A stretch of 38,488 nt of DNA from Oscillatoriales cyanobacterium CG2_30_40_61 (GTDB lineage Bacteria > Cyanobacteriota > Cyanobacteriia > Cyanobacteriales > Microcoleaceae), in assembly GCA_001873365.1 (NCBI GenBank), contig MNYZ01000001.1:1-38488 (forward strand), read 5' to 3'. The stretch's first letter is position 1; the number at the start of each line of letters is the position of its first letter. The translations under genes and the position numbers were made by a program. Below, piece by piece: positions 22,648 through 32,069 of the stretch. The notes under the pieces are model-generated. The model had not been told where the DNA came from, searched no databases, and saw only the letters and a program-made list of their open reading frames with translations.

Positions 22648-24987
22648 ATGCAGCTTGCTCCCAAACCTCTGACCGACGAAACCTTAACTCCTCCCCAGAC
22701 TGAAACAATTATTTTAGATGTTTCTGGGATGCAGTGTGCGGGCTGTGTGAAAGCGGTGGAACGTCAACTGCTCCAACAGTCGGGGGTGATTTCTGCTTCT
22801 GTAAATTTGGCGACGGAAGTGGCCAGGGTTGAATGTGCAGCGAACCAAATTAACCCGGAAAATCTGGCTGAAATTTTAACTAATACCGGGTTTCCCGCCC
22901 AAATCCGTAATTTAACCTCCTCGGCTACGGAGAAATTAAAGGAGCTACAAGACCGACATCGCCAGGACATGGGGAAACAAATTCAACGGATTGTTACCTG
23001 TGGTCTGTTATTATTATTATCTAGTATCGGACATTTACATCATTTTGGCTTTCCCCATATTCATCTATTAAGTAATATTTGGTTCCATTGGGGACTCGCT
23101 ACTATTGCGTTATTATTTCCCGCCCGTTCTATTATTATTGATGGTGGACGCAGTTTATTAAATAATTCCCCCAATATGAATACCTTGGTGGGACTGGGAA
23201 CTGTTACCGCTTATTTAACCAGTTTTGTCGCCCTATTATTTCCCCAATTAGGTTGGGAATGTTTTTTTGATGAACCCGTAATGTTATTGGGGTTTATTCT
23301 ATTAGGAAAAACCCTGGAACAGTACGCTCGACAAAGAGCCGCCACCGCCTTTCAATCTTTAATTGCTTTACAACCAACTACCGCCCGTTTAATCCCGCCT
23401 CAATCTCAAGATAATGCAATTTTGAATAGTGTAGAAATTCCCGCCGAACAAGTTAAGGTTGGGGAATGGTTACAAGTTTTACCCGGGGAAAAAATACCCG
23501 TTGATGGGGAAATTCGGTTTGGGACAACTACGGTTGATGAATCGATGTTGACGGGGGAATCCATGCCGATTTTAAAACAAATTGGGGATACTATTTCGGC
23601 GGGAACAATTAATCAAACGGGGGTAATTTTAATTGAAGCAACCCGCACGGGTTCTGATACTATTTTAGCCCAAATTGTACAATTAGTAGAAACTGCCCAA
23701 ACTCGCAAAGCCCCGATACAAAAATTAGCCGATATTGTCGCGGGATATTTTACCTATTTTGTCATGGGTTTAGCGAGTTTAACCTTTATATTTTGGTATG
23801 GGTTAGGAACTCGAATTTGGCCGGATGTTATCCCCTTAGCTGGAATAGAAATAGCCACGAATGCTCCTTTGTTATTAAGTTTAAAATTAGCGATTGCGGT
23901 ATTAGTAATTGCCTGTCCCTGTGCCTTGGGATTAGCCACACCTACGGCGATTTTAGTGGGTTCGGGCATGGGTGCAGAAAGGGGATTATTAATCAAAGGT
24001 GGGGATATTTTAGAGAGAGTCCATCAACTCAATACTGTTGTTTTTGATAAGACTGGAACTCTAACCATAGGTTCTCCAACGGTAACGGATTGTATAACAA
24101 TTTCTGAGTTATCACCACAACAAATCATACAATTAGCTGCAACAGTAGAACAGGGTTCAAATCATCCCATTTCTGAAGCGATTTTAAGGGAAGCGAAAGA
24201 CCAGAATTTATCGTTATTAATGGCATCGAATTTTCAAACCCAACCGGGTTTAGGGGTTGCGGCTATTATCGATAATCAAACCATATTTGTCGGTAATTTA
24301 GCTGGGTTAATTCACCACAAAATTAACTGTCCTGAAACCTTACCCGAATTTTTAGGAAAAACCATAGTTTATGTTACAATAGATGGTACAGTTGTCGGGT
24401 TAATGGCAATGAGTGACCCCCTCAAAAGTGATGCTAAATCAACTGTTACACAACTACAGAAAATGGGGTTACGGGTAATTTTATTAACGGGCGATCGCCA
24501 ATCCGTTGCCAATGCGATCGCAATTGAGTTAAACTTAAAATCAGAGGATATTTTTGCCGAAGTCCGACCGGAAGGGAAAGTTAATCTAATTCAAACCCTA
24601 CAACAACAGAATCAAGTTGTGGCCATGGTGGGAGATGGGATTAACGATGCACCCGCTTTAGCGCAGGCAGATATTGGAATAGGGTTACAAACCGGGACGG
24701 ATGTGGCGAATGAAACCGCAGATATTGTGTTAACGCGAAATTCCTTAATTGATATTGTTGATTCCATCCAATTAAGTCGCGCCACCTTTAATAAAATTCG
24801 TCAAAATTTATTCTGGGCATTCGGTTATAATATATTAGCAATTCCCCTGGCGGCTGGTTTTTTATTCCCTCAATTCGGAATATTATTAAGTCCTTCCACT
24901 GCGGGTGCTTTAATGGCATTAAGTTCTGTTACTGTTGTTACCAATTCCTTATTATTACGTCGTCAACTCAAAAGTTGTTGTGCTTAA
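22648..24987 (+). CDS. ctaA: copper-translocating P1B-type ATPase (CtaA-like)
   Basis: A 779-residue membrane pump. Seen: an N-terminal heavy-metal-associated domain with GMQCAGC (C30, C33); pairs of TM helices around 115-210; the actuator TGES motif (LTGESMP); the CPC metal site in TM6 (IACPCALGLATPTAILVG); the phosphorylation motif DKTGTLT; the HP motif (GSNHPIS); GDGINDAPALAQAD; and two final TM helices. CPC with a single N-terminal metal domain indicates Cu(I). The metal domain (VSGMQCAGCVKAVERQL) resembles CtaA, which supplies copper inward for plastocyanin and cytochrome oxidase, more than PacS (GMRCAACASSIE). The CtaA/PacS choice is by motif memory. The C-terminal KSCCA adds a Cys pair. 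It is a single gene. Confidence 0.88.
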   Translation: MQLAPKPLTDETLTPPQTETIILDVSGMQCAGCVKAVERQLLQQSGVISASVNLATEVARVECAANQINPENLAEILTNTGFPAQIRNLTSSATEKLKELQDRHRQDMGKQIQRIVTCGLLLLLSSIGHLHHFGFPHIHLLSNIWFHWGLATIALLFPARSIIIDGGRSLLNNSPNMNTLVGLGTVTAYLTSFVALLFPQLGWECFFDEPVMLLGFILLGKTLEQYARQRAATAFQSLIALQPTTARLIPPQSQDNAILNSVEIPAEQVKVGEWLQVLPGEKIPVDGEIRFGTTTVDESMLTGESMPILKQIGDTISAGTINQTGVILIEATRTGSDTILAQIVQLVETAQTRKAPIQKLADIVAGYFTYFVMGLASLTFIFWYGLGTRIWPDVIPLAGIEIATNAPLLLSLKLAIAVLVIACPCALGLATPTAILVGSGMGAERGLLIKGGDILERVHQLNTVVFDKTGTLTIGSPTVTDCITISELSPQQIIQLAATVEQGSNHPISEAILREAKDQNLSLLMASNFQTQPGLGVAAIIDNQTIFVGNLAGLIHHKINCPETLPEFLGKTIVYVTIDGTVVGLMAMSDPLKSDAKSTVTQLQKMGLRVILLTGDRQSVANAIAIELNLKSEDIFAEVRPEGKVNLIQTLQQQNQVVAMVGDGINDAPALAQADIGIGLQTGTDVANETADIVLTRNSLIDIVDSIQLSRATFNKIRQNLFWAFGYNILAIPLAAGFLFPQFGILLSPSTAGALMALSSVTVVTNSLLLRRQLKSCCA

Positions 24988-25064
24988 GCACAATCTTTAT
25001 AGGGAAAAAATTATATCATAGCATTTTTTGTGGCTATGTTTACAAGGGTAAAGCCTAATTTAAC

Positions 25065-25088
25065 CACAAAGACACAAAGACACAAAGA
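25065..25088. repeat. three tandem CACAAAGA octamers
   Basis: CACAAAGA is repeated three times without interruption (25065-25072, 25073-25080, 25081-25088) in the gap between the converging ctaA and thiC genes. A simple microrepeat. Confidence 0.8.
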
Positions 25089-25189
25089 AATTGTATTTAA
25101 GTAATATTCGGGACTGTTTAATCAATCCAAACAAAATCCTATTTCTCCTGAACAATCAAAACTGCCTAAAAAGGTAACACCCAGAAACC

Positions 25190-25222
25190 AGAAACCGGGT
25201 TTCTCATAGAAACCCGGTTTCT
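25190..25222. repeat. paired AGAAACC(C/G)GGTTTCT palindromes downstream of thiC
   Basis: AGAAACCGGGTTTCT (25190-25204) and AGAAACCCGGTTTCT (25208-25222), separated by three bases. They are reverse complements of each other and each is nearly self-palindromic. They lie 15 bp after the thiC stop and could form a hairpin at the mRNA end. Same family as 1-150 and 26795-26861. Confidence 0.8.
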
Positions 25223-25236
25223 AACTCATTCTTAGA

Positions 25237-26726
<1,490 letters not shown>

Positions 26727-26794
26727 GAAAATGGTATCACAGTTTTTGTTAATTGGCTATAAATTAATCAAATAGGACTTACCCAGGTCGCGCG

Positions 26795-26861
26795 AGAAAC
26801 CGGGTTTTTTAGAGAATATCTGGGTCACAAGGAAATATTTTCGGGAAAAAACCCGGTTTCT
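26795..26861. repeat. 16-bp perfect inverted repeat AGAAACCGGGTTTTTT
   Basis: AGAAACCGGGTTTTTT (26795-26810) and its exact reverse complement AAAAAACCCGGTTTCT (26846-26861) enclose 35 nt. It is the largest member of the AGAAACCCGG family here. It lies upstream of the thiC riboswitch and just before the MITE-like element. Confidence 0.75.
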
Positions 26862-26889
26862 TTGGTTGGGTGGGTATTCAGGCAAAATA

Positions 26890-27240
26890 TAGCAAGTCTA
26901 AATGAATTGTACAGTCATAATGATCGGGATTATTAACCCTAAAAAATACTTACATTCCCTTGTAGGGGGACGGCGCGCCCATCCGTGTCAACTTAACGCT
27001 AAAAGTAGGCGATCAAACCAGAATTCACGCTTATCTGATCCCAAGTCAATGATCCCCCCTAACCCCCCTTAACAAGGGGGGAACAGGAATTCAAAGTCCC
27101 CCTTGGGAAGGGGGATTTAGGGGGATCTAATCTCGGCTATAATCAGAGGTTTTCGGCTTAAGTTGACACCCATGCGGCGCGCCTCGCCCCTACAATTATT
27201 TGGATTTCTAGCTATTTGTACAACTGATTTAGACTTGCTA
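26890..27240. mobile_element. 351-bp MITE-like element with terminal and internal inverted repeats
   Basis: Termini TAGCAAGTCTAAAT (26890-26903) and ATTTAGACTTGCTA (27227-27240) are perfect inverted repeats, with TTGTACA arms further in. A second inverted pair lies inside: TTGTAGGGGGACGGCGCGCC near 26960 and GGCGCGCCTCGCCCCTACAA near 27176. It has no coding capacity and is flanked by TA on both sides. The two 27051-27131 CCCCC repeats are nested in the middle. The region 28475-28550 carries the same flanking sequence joined without the element, which fixes its ends to within 2 bp. The TA target suggests an IS630/Tc1-type parent. Confidence 0.8.
27051..27131. repeat. two GATCCCCC/AGTCCCCC repeats nested in the MITE-like element
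   Basis: GATCCCCCCTAACCCCCC-TTAA-CAAGGGGGG begins at 27051, and AAGTCCCCCTTGGGAAGGGGG...GGGGATCT ends near 27127. Family members in opposite orientation, as at 22463-22577. Confidence 0.75.
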
Positions 27241-27289
27241 TATTATCATTGTTAATTAATTGATGGTGCGTGCACGGAGCTTACGCACC

Positions 27290-27505
27290 CTACTTAAGGT
27301 TTCTAAGATTATTTATTACGGCTTCATACCCATCCTCATTACCTTGTTGTCGAAACAGTTGCGCCGCTGTTTCCCAGTCTTCCCTCGCTTTTCGTTTATC
27401 TCCAACCATATACAAAGCAAAACCCCGATTGTTGTAAGCAGCAGCATAATTAGGATTAATTTTAATAGCCTTATCGTAATCGGATATCGCCCCTTGATAG
27501 TCTTT
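27290..27505 (-). pseudogene. in-frame 3' remainder of the TPR gene beyond a nonsense codon
   Basis: Reading on in the same frame past the TAA at 27506-27508 gives 71 further codons with no gap. These are one more complete TPR unit (KDYQGAISDYDKAIKINPNY) and a non-repeat C-terminus ending VINNLRNLK, stop at 27290-27292. The corresponding codon in the sister repeats is Leu TTA (as in LKDYQGA). A single base change at 27507 therefore explains the stop. Confidence 0.85.
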
Positions 27506-28420
27506 TTAATCATCGCGAGCAACACCCCGATTGTAGTAAGCAAGAGCATTATTAGGATCAATTTTAATAGCTTTATCGTAATCGGATATCGCCCCTTGAT
27601 AGTCTTTTAAATCATAGCGAGCATTACCCCGACCTGCGTAAGTAATAGCATCATTAGAATCAATTTTAAGAGCTTTATCGTAATCGGATATCGCCCCTTG
27701 ATAGTCTTTTAACTTACTGCGAGCACTACCCCGATTGACGTAACCATCAGCATAATTAGGATCAATTTTAATAGCTTTATCGTAATCGGATATCGCCCCT
27801 TGATAGTCTTTTAAATTATTGCGAGCAAGACCCCGATTGTTGTAAGCCATAGCAAAATTAGGATCAATTTTAAGAGCCTTATCGTAATCAGATATCGCCC
27901 CTTGATAGTCTTTTAAATTAGAGCGAGCATTACCCCGATTGTTGTAAGCCATAGCATAATTAGGATTAATTTTAATAGCCTTATTGAAATCAGATATCGC
28001 CCCTTGATAGTCTTTTGAATCATAGCGAACAACACCCCGATTGACGTAATCAGCAGCCGTGCTAGGATTATTGAGGTTAGCAACTCGACTATTGGCGGTA
28101 TTATTAACCGTAACCGTTGTATTTACTTGACGGATTTGGGGTTTGAGGGCGATAAAAGTATTAATCGGAATCGCAGAATTAATCTCCGATTTGACGAGGG
28201 TAAATTGTCCATTACCGCTATCACTATTAATTTGGACGGTAACGGGAACAGCGATTTTGTAAACTTCATCGCCAGTTTTAGCAGAAACCGCCACGCTTTG
28301 ACTAATCACAATAGCCGCAACGGTAGCGCTTCCGGTTAATAGATGGGTGAGTGAATCAAAACCCCTGGTCAGTGCCATAATTATTAATCCGTGATGGTCG
28401 AATCCTTGGTTAAGGATCAT
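27506..28420 (-). CDS. TPR-repeat protein, truncated by an in-frame stop
   Basis: 304 residues as it stands; 376 codons if the internal stop is read through. The N-terminal hydrophobic segment (about 25-50, LLTGSATVAAIVISQSVAVSA) suggests export or a membrane anchor. A region of about 80 residues with VPVTVQINSDSGNGQFTLVKS follows. Then come TPR units of exactly 34 residues (102 bp), DYQGAISDYDKAIKIDPN-AYNNRGxAR, which are nearly identical at DNA level (GCCCCTTGATAGTC recurs every 102 bp on the plus strand from 27489). Such uniform arrays expand and contract by recombination. The reading frame ends in the last copies at TAA where the others have TTA. The protein may still fold, since TPR units are modular. 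The role is unknown, perhaps an envelope scaffold. Confidence 0.8.
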   Translation of the reverse strand: MILNQGFDHHGLIIMALTRGFDSLTHLLTGSATVAAIVISQSVAVSAKTGDEVYKIAVPVTVQINSDSGNGQFTLVKSEINSAIPINTFIALKPQIRQVNTTVTVNNTANSRVANLNNPSTAADYVNRGVVRYDSKDYQGAISDFNKAIKINPNYAMAYNNRGNARSNLKDYQGAISDYDKALKIDPNFAMAYNNRGLARNNLKDYQGAISDYDKAIKIDPNYADGYVNRGSARSKLKDYQGAISDYDKALKIDSNDAITYAGRGNARYDLKDYQGAISDYDKAIKIDPNNALAYYNRGVARDD

Positions 28421-28474
28421 TATAGCTCAACCGTTCAAGAATTGCATCAGTTTAATCAAAAAATTTTGGAGCCT

Positions 28475-28550
28475 GGGGTGGGTATTCAGGGAAAATATTA
28501 TCATTATCAATTAATTGATGGTGCGTGCGCTGCGCTTACGCACCCTACGG
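28475..28550. repeat. unoccupied-site copy of the sequence flanking the MITE-like element
   Basis: GGGTGGGTATTCAGG-GAAAATATTATCATT followed by TTAATTGATGGTGCGTGC and TTACGCACCCTAC matches 26868-26889 joined to 27241-27292, with a few differences and no element between. The two copies flank the TPR gene as direct repeats about 1.3-1.6 kb apart. Confidence 0.8.
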
Positions 28551-29120
28551 GTGATTGAAGTCTAAAACATCTTCATAAATTTCTGATACCTGACAAGTGA
28601 AATTAATACTTTCTAATTGTATCTGTTGATTTTGTTGATAGGTAAACAATTCCCAACGCCCCTCTTGATTTTGTCTAAAACATTCAACGTTAATTTTATT
28701 TTGACTAATTAACACATATTCTTGTAAGGTTTCAATCTGTCGATAATCGGCAAATTTATCCCCCCGATTAAATGCTTCGGTTGAGGGAGATAATACCTCA
28801 ATAATTAAACTGGGATATTGTTTAAAATAACCATTATTTCGGTCGCGGGAGTCGCAAGTTACCATAACATCAGGATAATAATAACTATCGGCGGTTTTAA
28901 TATAAATTTTCATATTTCCCGTATAAACACGACATCCTTGACCGCGTAAGTGATTTTTAAATAAAGCAATCAAATTCCCAGAAATCGTATCATGAGCATC
29001 ACTTCCCCCAACCATTGCATAGACTTCTCCCCCAATATATTCATGGCGAATCGGGCTAATTTTTTCGCCTTCGAGATAATCTTCATGGGAAATTTTATAA
29101 TCAGAAGAATTAACAATCAT
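28545..29120 (-). CDS. Uma2 family protein (DUF820)
   Basis: A 191-residue Uma2 protein with the full family pattern: EDYLEGEKISPIRHEYIGGEVYAMVGGSDAHDTISGNL, the nuclease-fold core YYPDVMVTCDS, then YPSLIIEVLSPSTEAFNRGDKFADYRQIETLQEYVLIS. The PD...E...K-like arrangement is intact. The last codons and stop fall in the dispersed repeat at 28475-28550. It is followed upstream (12 bp) by a HicB-like gene on the same strand, a common pairing in cyanobacterial variable regions. The biological function of Uma2 proteins is not established. Confidence 0.88.
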   Translation of the reverse strand: MIVNSSDYKISHEDYLEGEKISPIRHEYIGGEVYAMVGGSDAHDTISGNLIALFKNHLRGQGCRVYTGNMKIYIKTADSYYYPDVMVTCDSRDRNNGYFKQYPSLIIEVLSPSTEAFNRGDKFADYRQIETLQEYVLISQNKINVECFRQNQEGRWELFTYQQNQQIQLESINFTCQVSEIYEDVLDFNHP

Positions 29121-29132
29121 AATTAAAATAGG

Positions 29133-29372
29133 TTAGACTTTTTCAAGAATACTGGGTTTTGGTAAAGGTTCACCATCCGCTTGATAGGAAATAATCAGAG
29201 ATTCTATGGCTTCTTTTCCATTTGCAACCGCTTCTTCATAAGTAGCGCCATGGGTTCTCCAATATTGACCAATAAAATCAGGTAGTCCGACTAAAAAACA
29301 TTCATCTTCCTCTGACCATTGAATCACCATTTTATACTTAAGTTGTTTTAGCTCTCTAATCTTTTTTGGCAT
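29133..29372 (-). CDS. HicB-like antitoxin-family protein
   Basis: A 79-residue orphan HicB-like domain: YKMVIQWSEEDECFLVGLPDFIGQYWRTHGATYEEAVANGKEAIESLIISYQADGEPLPKPS. That is the usual strand-helix pattern with an acidic EED and the terminal PLPKP. No hicA lies beside it. It lacks the N-terminal extension of the relative at 20477-20830. It ends 12 bp before the Uma2 gene on the same strand, so the two are probably co-transcribed. The start codon follows a purine-poor leader; ribosome binding is weak. Confidence 0.82.
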   Translation of the reverse strand: MPKKIRELKQLKYKMVIQWSEEDECFLVGLPDFIGQYWRTHGATYEEAVANGKEAIESLIISYQADGEPLPKPSILEKV

Positions 29373-29402
29373 TATATTTTAGATGCTGATCAGAAATCAA
29401 TT

Positions 29403-29441
29403 GTTGGATGGTGCGGGCGCGTTGATAACCGCACCCTACGG
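29403..29441. repeat. GTGCG...CGCACCCTACGGG dispersed palindrome
   Basis: GATGGTGCGGGCGCG...ACCGCACCCTACGGG, a variant of the repeat at 28520-28550 and 27265-27292, lies between the HisIE-like gene's end and the HicB-like gene. Confidence 0.6.
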
Positions 29442-29443
29442 GT

Positions 29444-30019
29444 TTATTTTCGTCTGGATTCTAATTTCTGGTAAACATCTCTTAAATCAACATTATGATA
29501 GGCTAAGGCAACTAAAGTATGATAGAATAAATCCGCAACTTCTCCGGCGATCGCATCTTTTTCATCATCCTTACAAGCCATTACCACTTCTGCCGATTCT
29601 TCCCCAATTTTTTTGAGGATTTTATTATCTCCCCCGGCTAATAATTTAGAGGTATAGGATTCTAATTGTGGATAGTCGCGGCGATCGCAAATCAGATCAA
29701 ATAACCCCGATAACGTATTTCCTGATAACTCCTGATGGGCTTCTCCTACTCCAATAATCACCATGGGATTATCGTCGTTGTAACGAATTTCTTTTACTGT
29801 TATTTGCGAATTCCATAACACAACTTCTGTTTCTTGACAAGACCAAATTTGTCGCAATCTGATAGTTTTTTCTAAGGATTCTGGATTCATCCAAACCCAA
29901 TTTAACACCGTTCCTTCTAAAGCATCTTGGATAATAGATAGAATCAATCCTTTTTCGTCGTAACGAATTGTATCAATTTCACTCAACAGGCTTAACTCTA
30001 AGGGTTTTAAGGTTGACAT
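29444..30019 (-). CDS. hisE: HisI-HisE fusion with a degenerate HisI half; phosphoribosyl-ATP pyrophosphatase
   Basis: A 191-residue protein in the layout of bifunctional HisIE. The C-terminal half (about 105-191) is a convincing HisE domain: YTSKLLAGGDNKILKKIGEESAEVVMACKDDEKDAIAGEVADLFYHTLVAL, including the Glu/Asp metal ligands. The N-terminal half keeps the HisI framework (LILSIIQDALEGTVLNWVWMNPESLEKTI, IRYNDDNPMVII). It has lost the zinc and magnesium residues: the expected WSRSR, DCDxDA and CHTGxxSC motifs are absent. It should therefore hydrolyse phosphoribosyl-ATP but probably not open the AMP ring. It is either a diverged second copy or one of two separated activities. Single gene, divergent from hemL. 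Confidence 0.8.
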   Translation of the reverse strand: MSTLKPLELSLLSEIDTIRYDEKGLILSIIQDALEGTVLNWVWMNPESLEKTIRLRQIWSCQETEVVLWNSQITVKEIRYNDDNPMVIIGVGEAHQELSGNTLSGLFDLICDRRDYPQLESYTSKLLAGGDNKILKKIGEESAEVVMACKDDEKDAIAGEVADLFYHTLVALAYHNVDLRDVYQKLESRRK

Positions 30020-30160
30020 AAATTTACCGAATACAACGAGATCCCTAACTTGATTACAATATCATCTGGTTGGTTAGGCGATACCCAGTAAAAGCGATGT
30101 TCTTATAGCTTCTAACGTCATCAACCCAAACAATATACCTTTCAAGGAGATTATCTCAGA

Positions 30161-31456
30161 GTGACCTTACCCTTAATAACCACAAAATCAGAAGAAATAT
30201 TTGCCGCCGCCCAAAAAATCATGCCGGGTGGGGTAAACTCCCCGGTGCGGGCGTTTAAGTCCGTCGGGGGACAACCTATTGTTTTTGATCGAGTCCAAGG
30301 CGCCTATGCTTGGGATGTGGACGGAAATCAATATATTGATTATGTTGGCTCTTGGGGGCCGGCAATTTGTGGTCATGCCCATCCCGAGGTGATCAATGCC
30401 CTCAAGGAAGCCCTAGAAAAAGGTACCAGTTTCGGTGCTCCCTGCCTCTTAGAAAATATTCTAGCCGAAATGGTAATTGATGCCGTTCCTAGTGTGGAAA
30501 TGGTGCGTTTTGTCAATTCGGGTACGGAGGCTTGTCTATCGGTCTTGCGTTTGATGCGAGCCTTCACCGGACGGGAGAAACTAATTAAGTTTGAAGGCTG
30601 CTATCACGGACACGGGGATATGTTCCTGGTCAAAGCCGGTTCCGGGGTGGCTACCTTGGGTTTACCCGATTCTCCTGGGGTTCCTAAAGCCGTTACTATT
30701 CCTACTCTCACCGCCCCCTACAACGACCTAGAAGCGGTAAAACAGCTATTTAAGGAAAATCCCAACGAAATTGCTGGAGTCATCCTAGAACCGATTGTAG
30801 GCAACGCTGGCTTTATTCCTCCCGATGGTGGATTTTTGGAAGGGTTGCGACTGCTAACTCGGGAAAATGGGGCTTTATTGGTGTTTGATGAAGTCATGAC
30901 CGGGTTTCGCATTGCCTATGGCGGGGTGCAGGAAAAATTCGGGGTGACACCGGACTTGACTACTTTAGGAAAAGTCATTGGTGGCGGTTTACCCGTAGGA
31001 GCTTACGGCGGACGTCGGGATATTATGTCCATGGTGGCTCCGGCTGGCCCGATGTATCAAGCCGGAACATTATCAGGAAATCCGTTAGCGATGACGGCGG
31101 GAATAAAAACCCTAGAGTTATTGCAAAAACCAGGGACTTATGAATATTTGGATAAAATCACCAAAAAATTAAGTAATGGTTTGTTACAAATAGCTAAAGA
31201 AACGGGTCATGCAGCCTGTGGAGGTCAAATTAGTGGAATGTTTGGTTTATTCTTTACTTCCGGGCCAGTCCACAATTATGAAGATGCTAAAAAATCCGAT
31301 TTAGCCAAATTTAGTCGTTTTCATCGGGGAATGTTGGAGCGGGGAATTTATTTAGCTCCCTCTCAATTTGAAGCCGGGTTTACGTCTTTAGCCCATACAG
31401 ATGAAGACATTGATCAAACCTTAGCTGTAGCTAGAGAAGTCATGTCTAGTTTGTAA
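30161..31456 (+). CDS. hemL: glutamate-1-semialdehyde 2,1-aminomutase
   Basis: A 431-residue PLP enzyme forming 5-aminolevulinate in the C5 tetrapyrrole pathway, feeding haem, chlorophyll and bilins. Seen: [11 protein letters not shown] near the N-terminus, SGTEA (phosphate binding), [18 protein letters not shown] (Asp for the pyridine nitrogen) and Lys271 in [17 protein letters not shown] as the Schiff-base lysine. The start is GTG 30161: an AAGGAGA ribosome-binding site at 30144-30150 is well spaced, and the protein opens as family members do ([17 protein letters not shown]). Monocistronic, with a hairpin just after the stop. Confidence 0.97.
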   Translation: MTLPLITTKSEEIFAAAQKIMPGGVNSPVRAFKSVGGQPIVFDRVQGAYAWDVDGNQYIDYVGSWGPAICGHAHPEVINALKEALEKGTSFGAPCLLENILAEMVIDAVPSVEMVRFVNSGTEACLSVLRLMRAFTGREKLIKFEGCYHGHGDMFLVKAGSGVATLGLPDSPGVPKAVTIPTLTAPYNDLEAVKQLFKENPNEIAGVILEPIVGNAGFIPPDGGFLEGLRLLTRENGALLVFDEVMTGFRIAYGGVQEKFGVTPDLTTLGKVIGGGLPVGAYGGRRDIMSMVAPAGPMYQAGTLSGNPLAMTAGIKTLELLQKPGTYEYLDKITKKLSNGLLQIAKETGHAACGGQISGMFGLFFTSGPVHNYEDAKKSDLAKFSRFHRGMLERGIYLAPSQFEAGFTSLAHTDEDIDQTLAVAREVMSSL

Positions 31457-31462
31457 TTTTTC

Positions 31463-31494
31463 CGCCCCTACAAGTTTAATTAAATGTAGGGGCG
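31463..31494 (+). terminator. hairpin after hemL
   Basis: CGCCCCTACA (31463-31472) and TGTAGGGGCG (31485-31494) form a perfect 10-bp stem 7 bp after the hemL stop, followed by ATTTGGTTTT. The GTAGGGGCG arm belongs to the dispersed repeat family of the window, here placed where a terminator is expected. Confidence 0.5.
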
Positions 31495-31541
31495 ATTTGG
31501 TTTTAAATGGTTGATTAATAGAATTACCAAATACCACAATA

Positions 31542-31892
31542 ATGAAAGTTCAGACCTCTATTTTGACAACCATCCTATCTTTGAGTATTCTAGGTACTGC
31601 TATTATTGCTCAAGCAGACACCGTAAAAGCTCGCTGTGATGTTTACCCCAAGGGAGAAGATAAAGCCTCCTCCTCTGGTCTGTGTACTTTTTCTCAACGT
31701 CAAGGCTTTATCGATATTGAACTCAAGGACGGTAAACGCTATAGCCTGCGCCCAGTGGGGGATAAACCGGGCAACTATGTAGACCAGGATGGTAAAGCCG
31801 CCTATCGTCAAGGGGGTTTGGATGGCAAAGGACAGATTTATCGGTTCGCCAATGAATCGATAAATGTCTATTGGGACACGGCTCCCTATTAA
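31542..31892 (+). CDS. small secreted protein of unknown function
   Basis: A 116-residue protein with a Sec signal peptide (MKVQTSILTTILSLSILGTAIIAQA, cleavage likely after residue 25). The mature domain of about 90 residues has two cysteines (RCDVYP, LCTFSQ) about 16 apart, probably a disulphide. The motifs are YPKGEDKASSSGLCTFSQRQGFIDIELKDGKRYSLRPVG and a Gly/Asp-rich beta-type C-terminus. I do not recognise a named domain, although this pattern recurs in small cyanobacterial periplasmic proteins. It lies 85 bp after hemL but beyond the hairpin, so it is probably separate. No partner is indicated by the context. Confidence 0.75.
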   Translation: MKVQTSILTTILSLSILGTAIIAQADTVKARCDVYPKGEDKASSSGLCTFSQRQGFIDIELKDGKRYSLRPVGDKPGNYVDQDGKAAYRQGGLDGKGQIYRFANESINVYWDTAPY

Positions 31893-31907
31893 ATACCCCA
31901 CCACAAA

Positions 31908-32058
31908 GTAGTAAGCCCTTCAGGGCTTTGAGGTCAGTAGTAAGCCCTTTAGGGCTTTGAGGTCAGTAGTAAGTCCTTTAGGGCTTTGAGGCGTAAACAC
32001 CTCACTACGAAGTAGTTAGCCCTAAAAGATATTGAGGCGTAAACACCTGACTACGAAG
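31908..32058. repeat. 29-bp tandem AAGCCCT/AGGGCTT repeats after the secreted-protein gene
   Basis: AGTAGTAAGCCCTTCAGGG-type 29-bp units start at 31908, 31937 and 31966, each with a palindrome AAGCCCTnnAGGGCTT. A degenerate pair with GAGGCGTAAACACCT follows to about 32058. The array fills the gap between two converging genes and may end both transcripts. Confidence 0.85.
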
Positions 32059-32069
32059 TTAGTTAATTA

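Noticed and set aside
27260-27610. Plus-strand open frame with repeated peptide units across the TPR array
   Set aside because: It is the antisense shadow of the 102-bp TPR repeats, so its periodicity is inherited.
27489-28010. CRISPR-like or minisatellite array with 102-bp period
   Set aside because: The period is 34 codons and the frame encodes TPR units.
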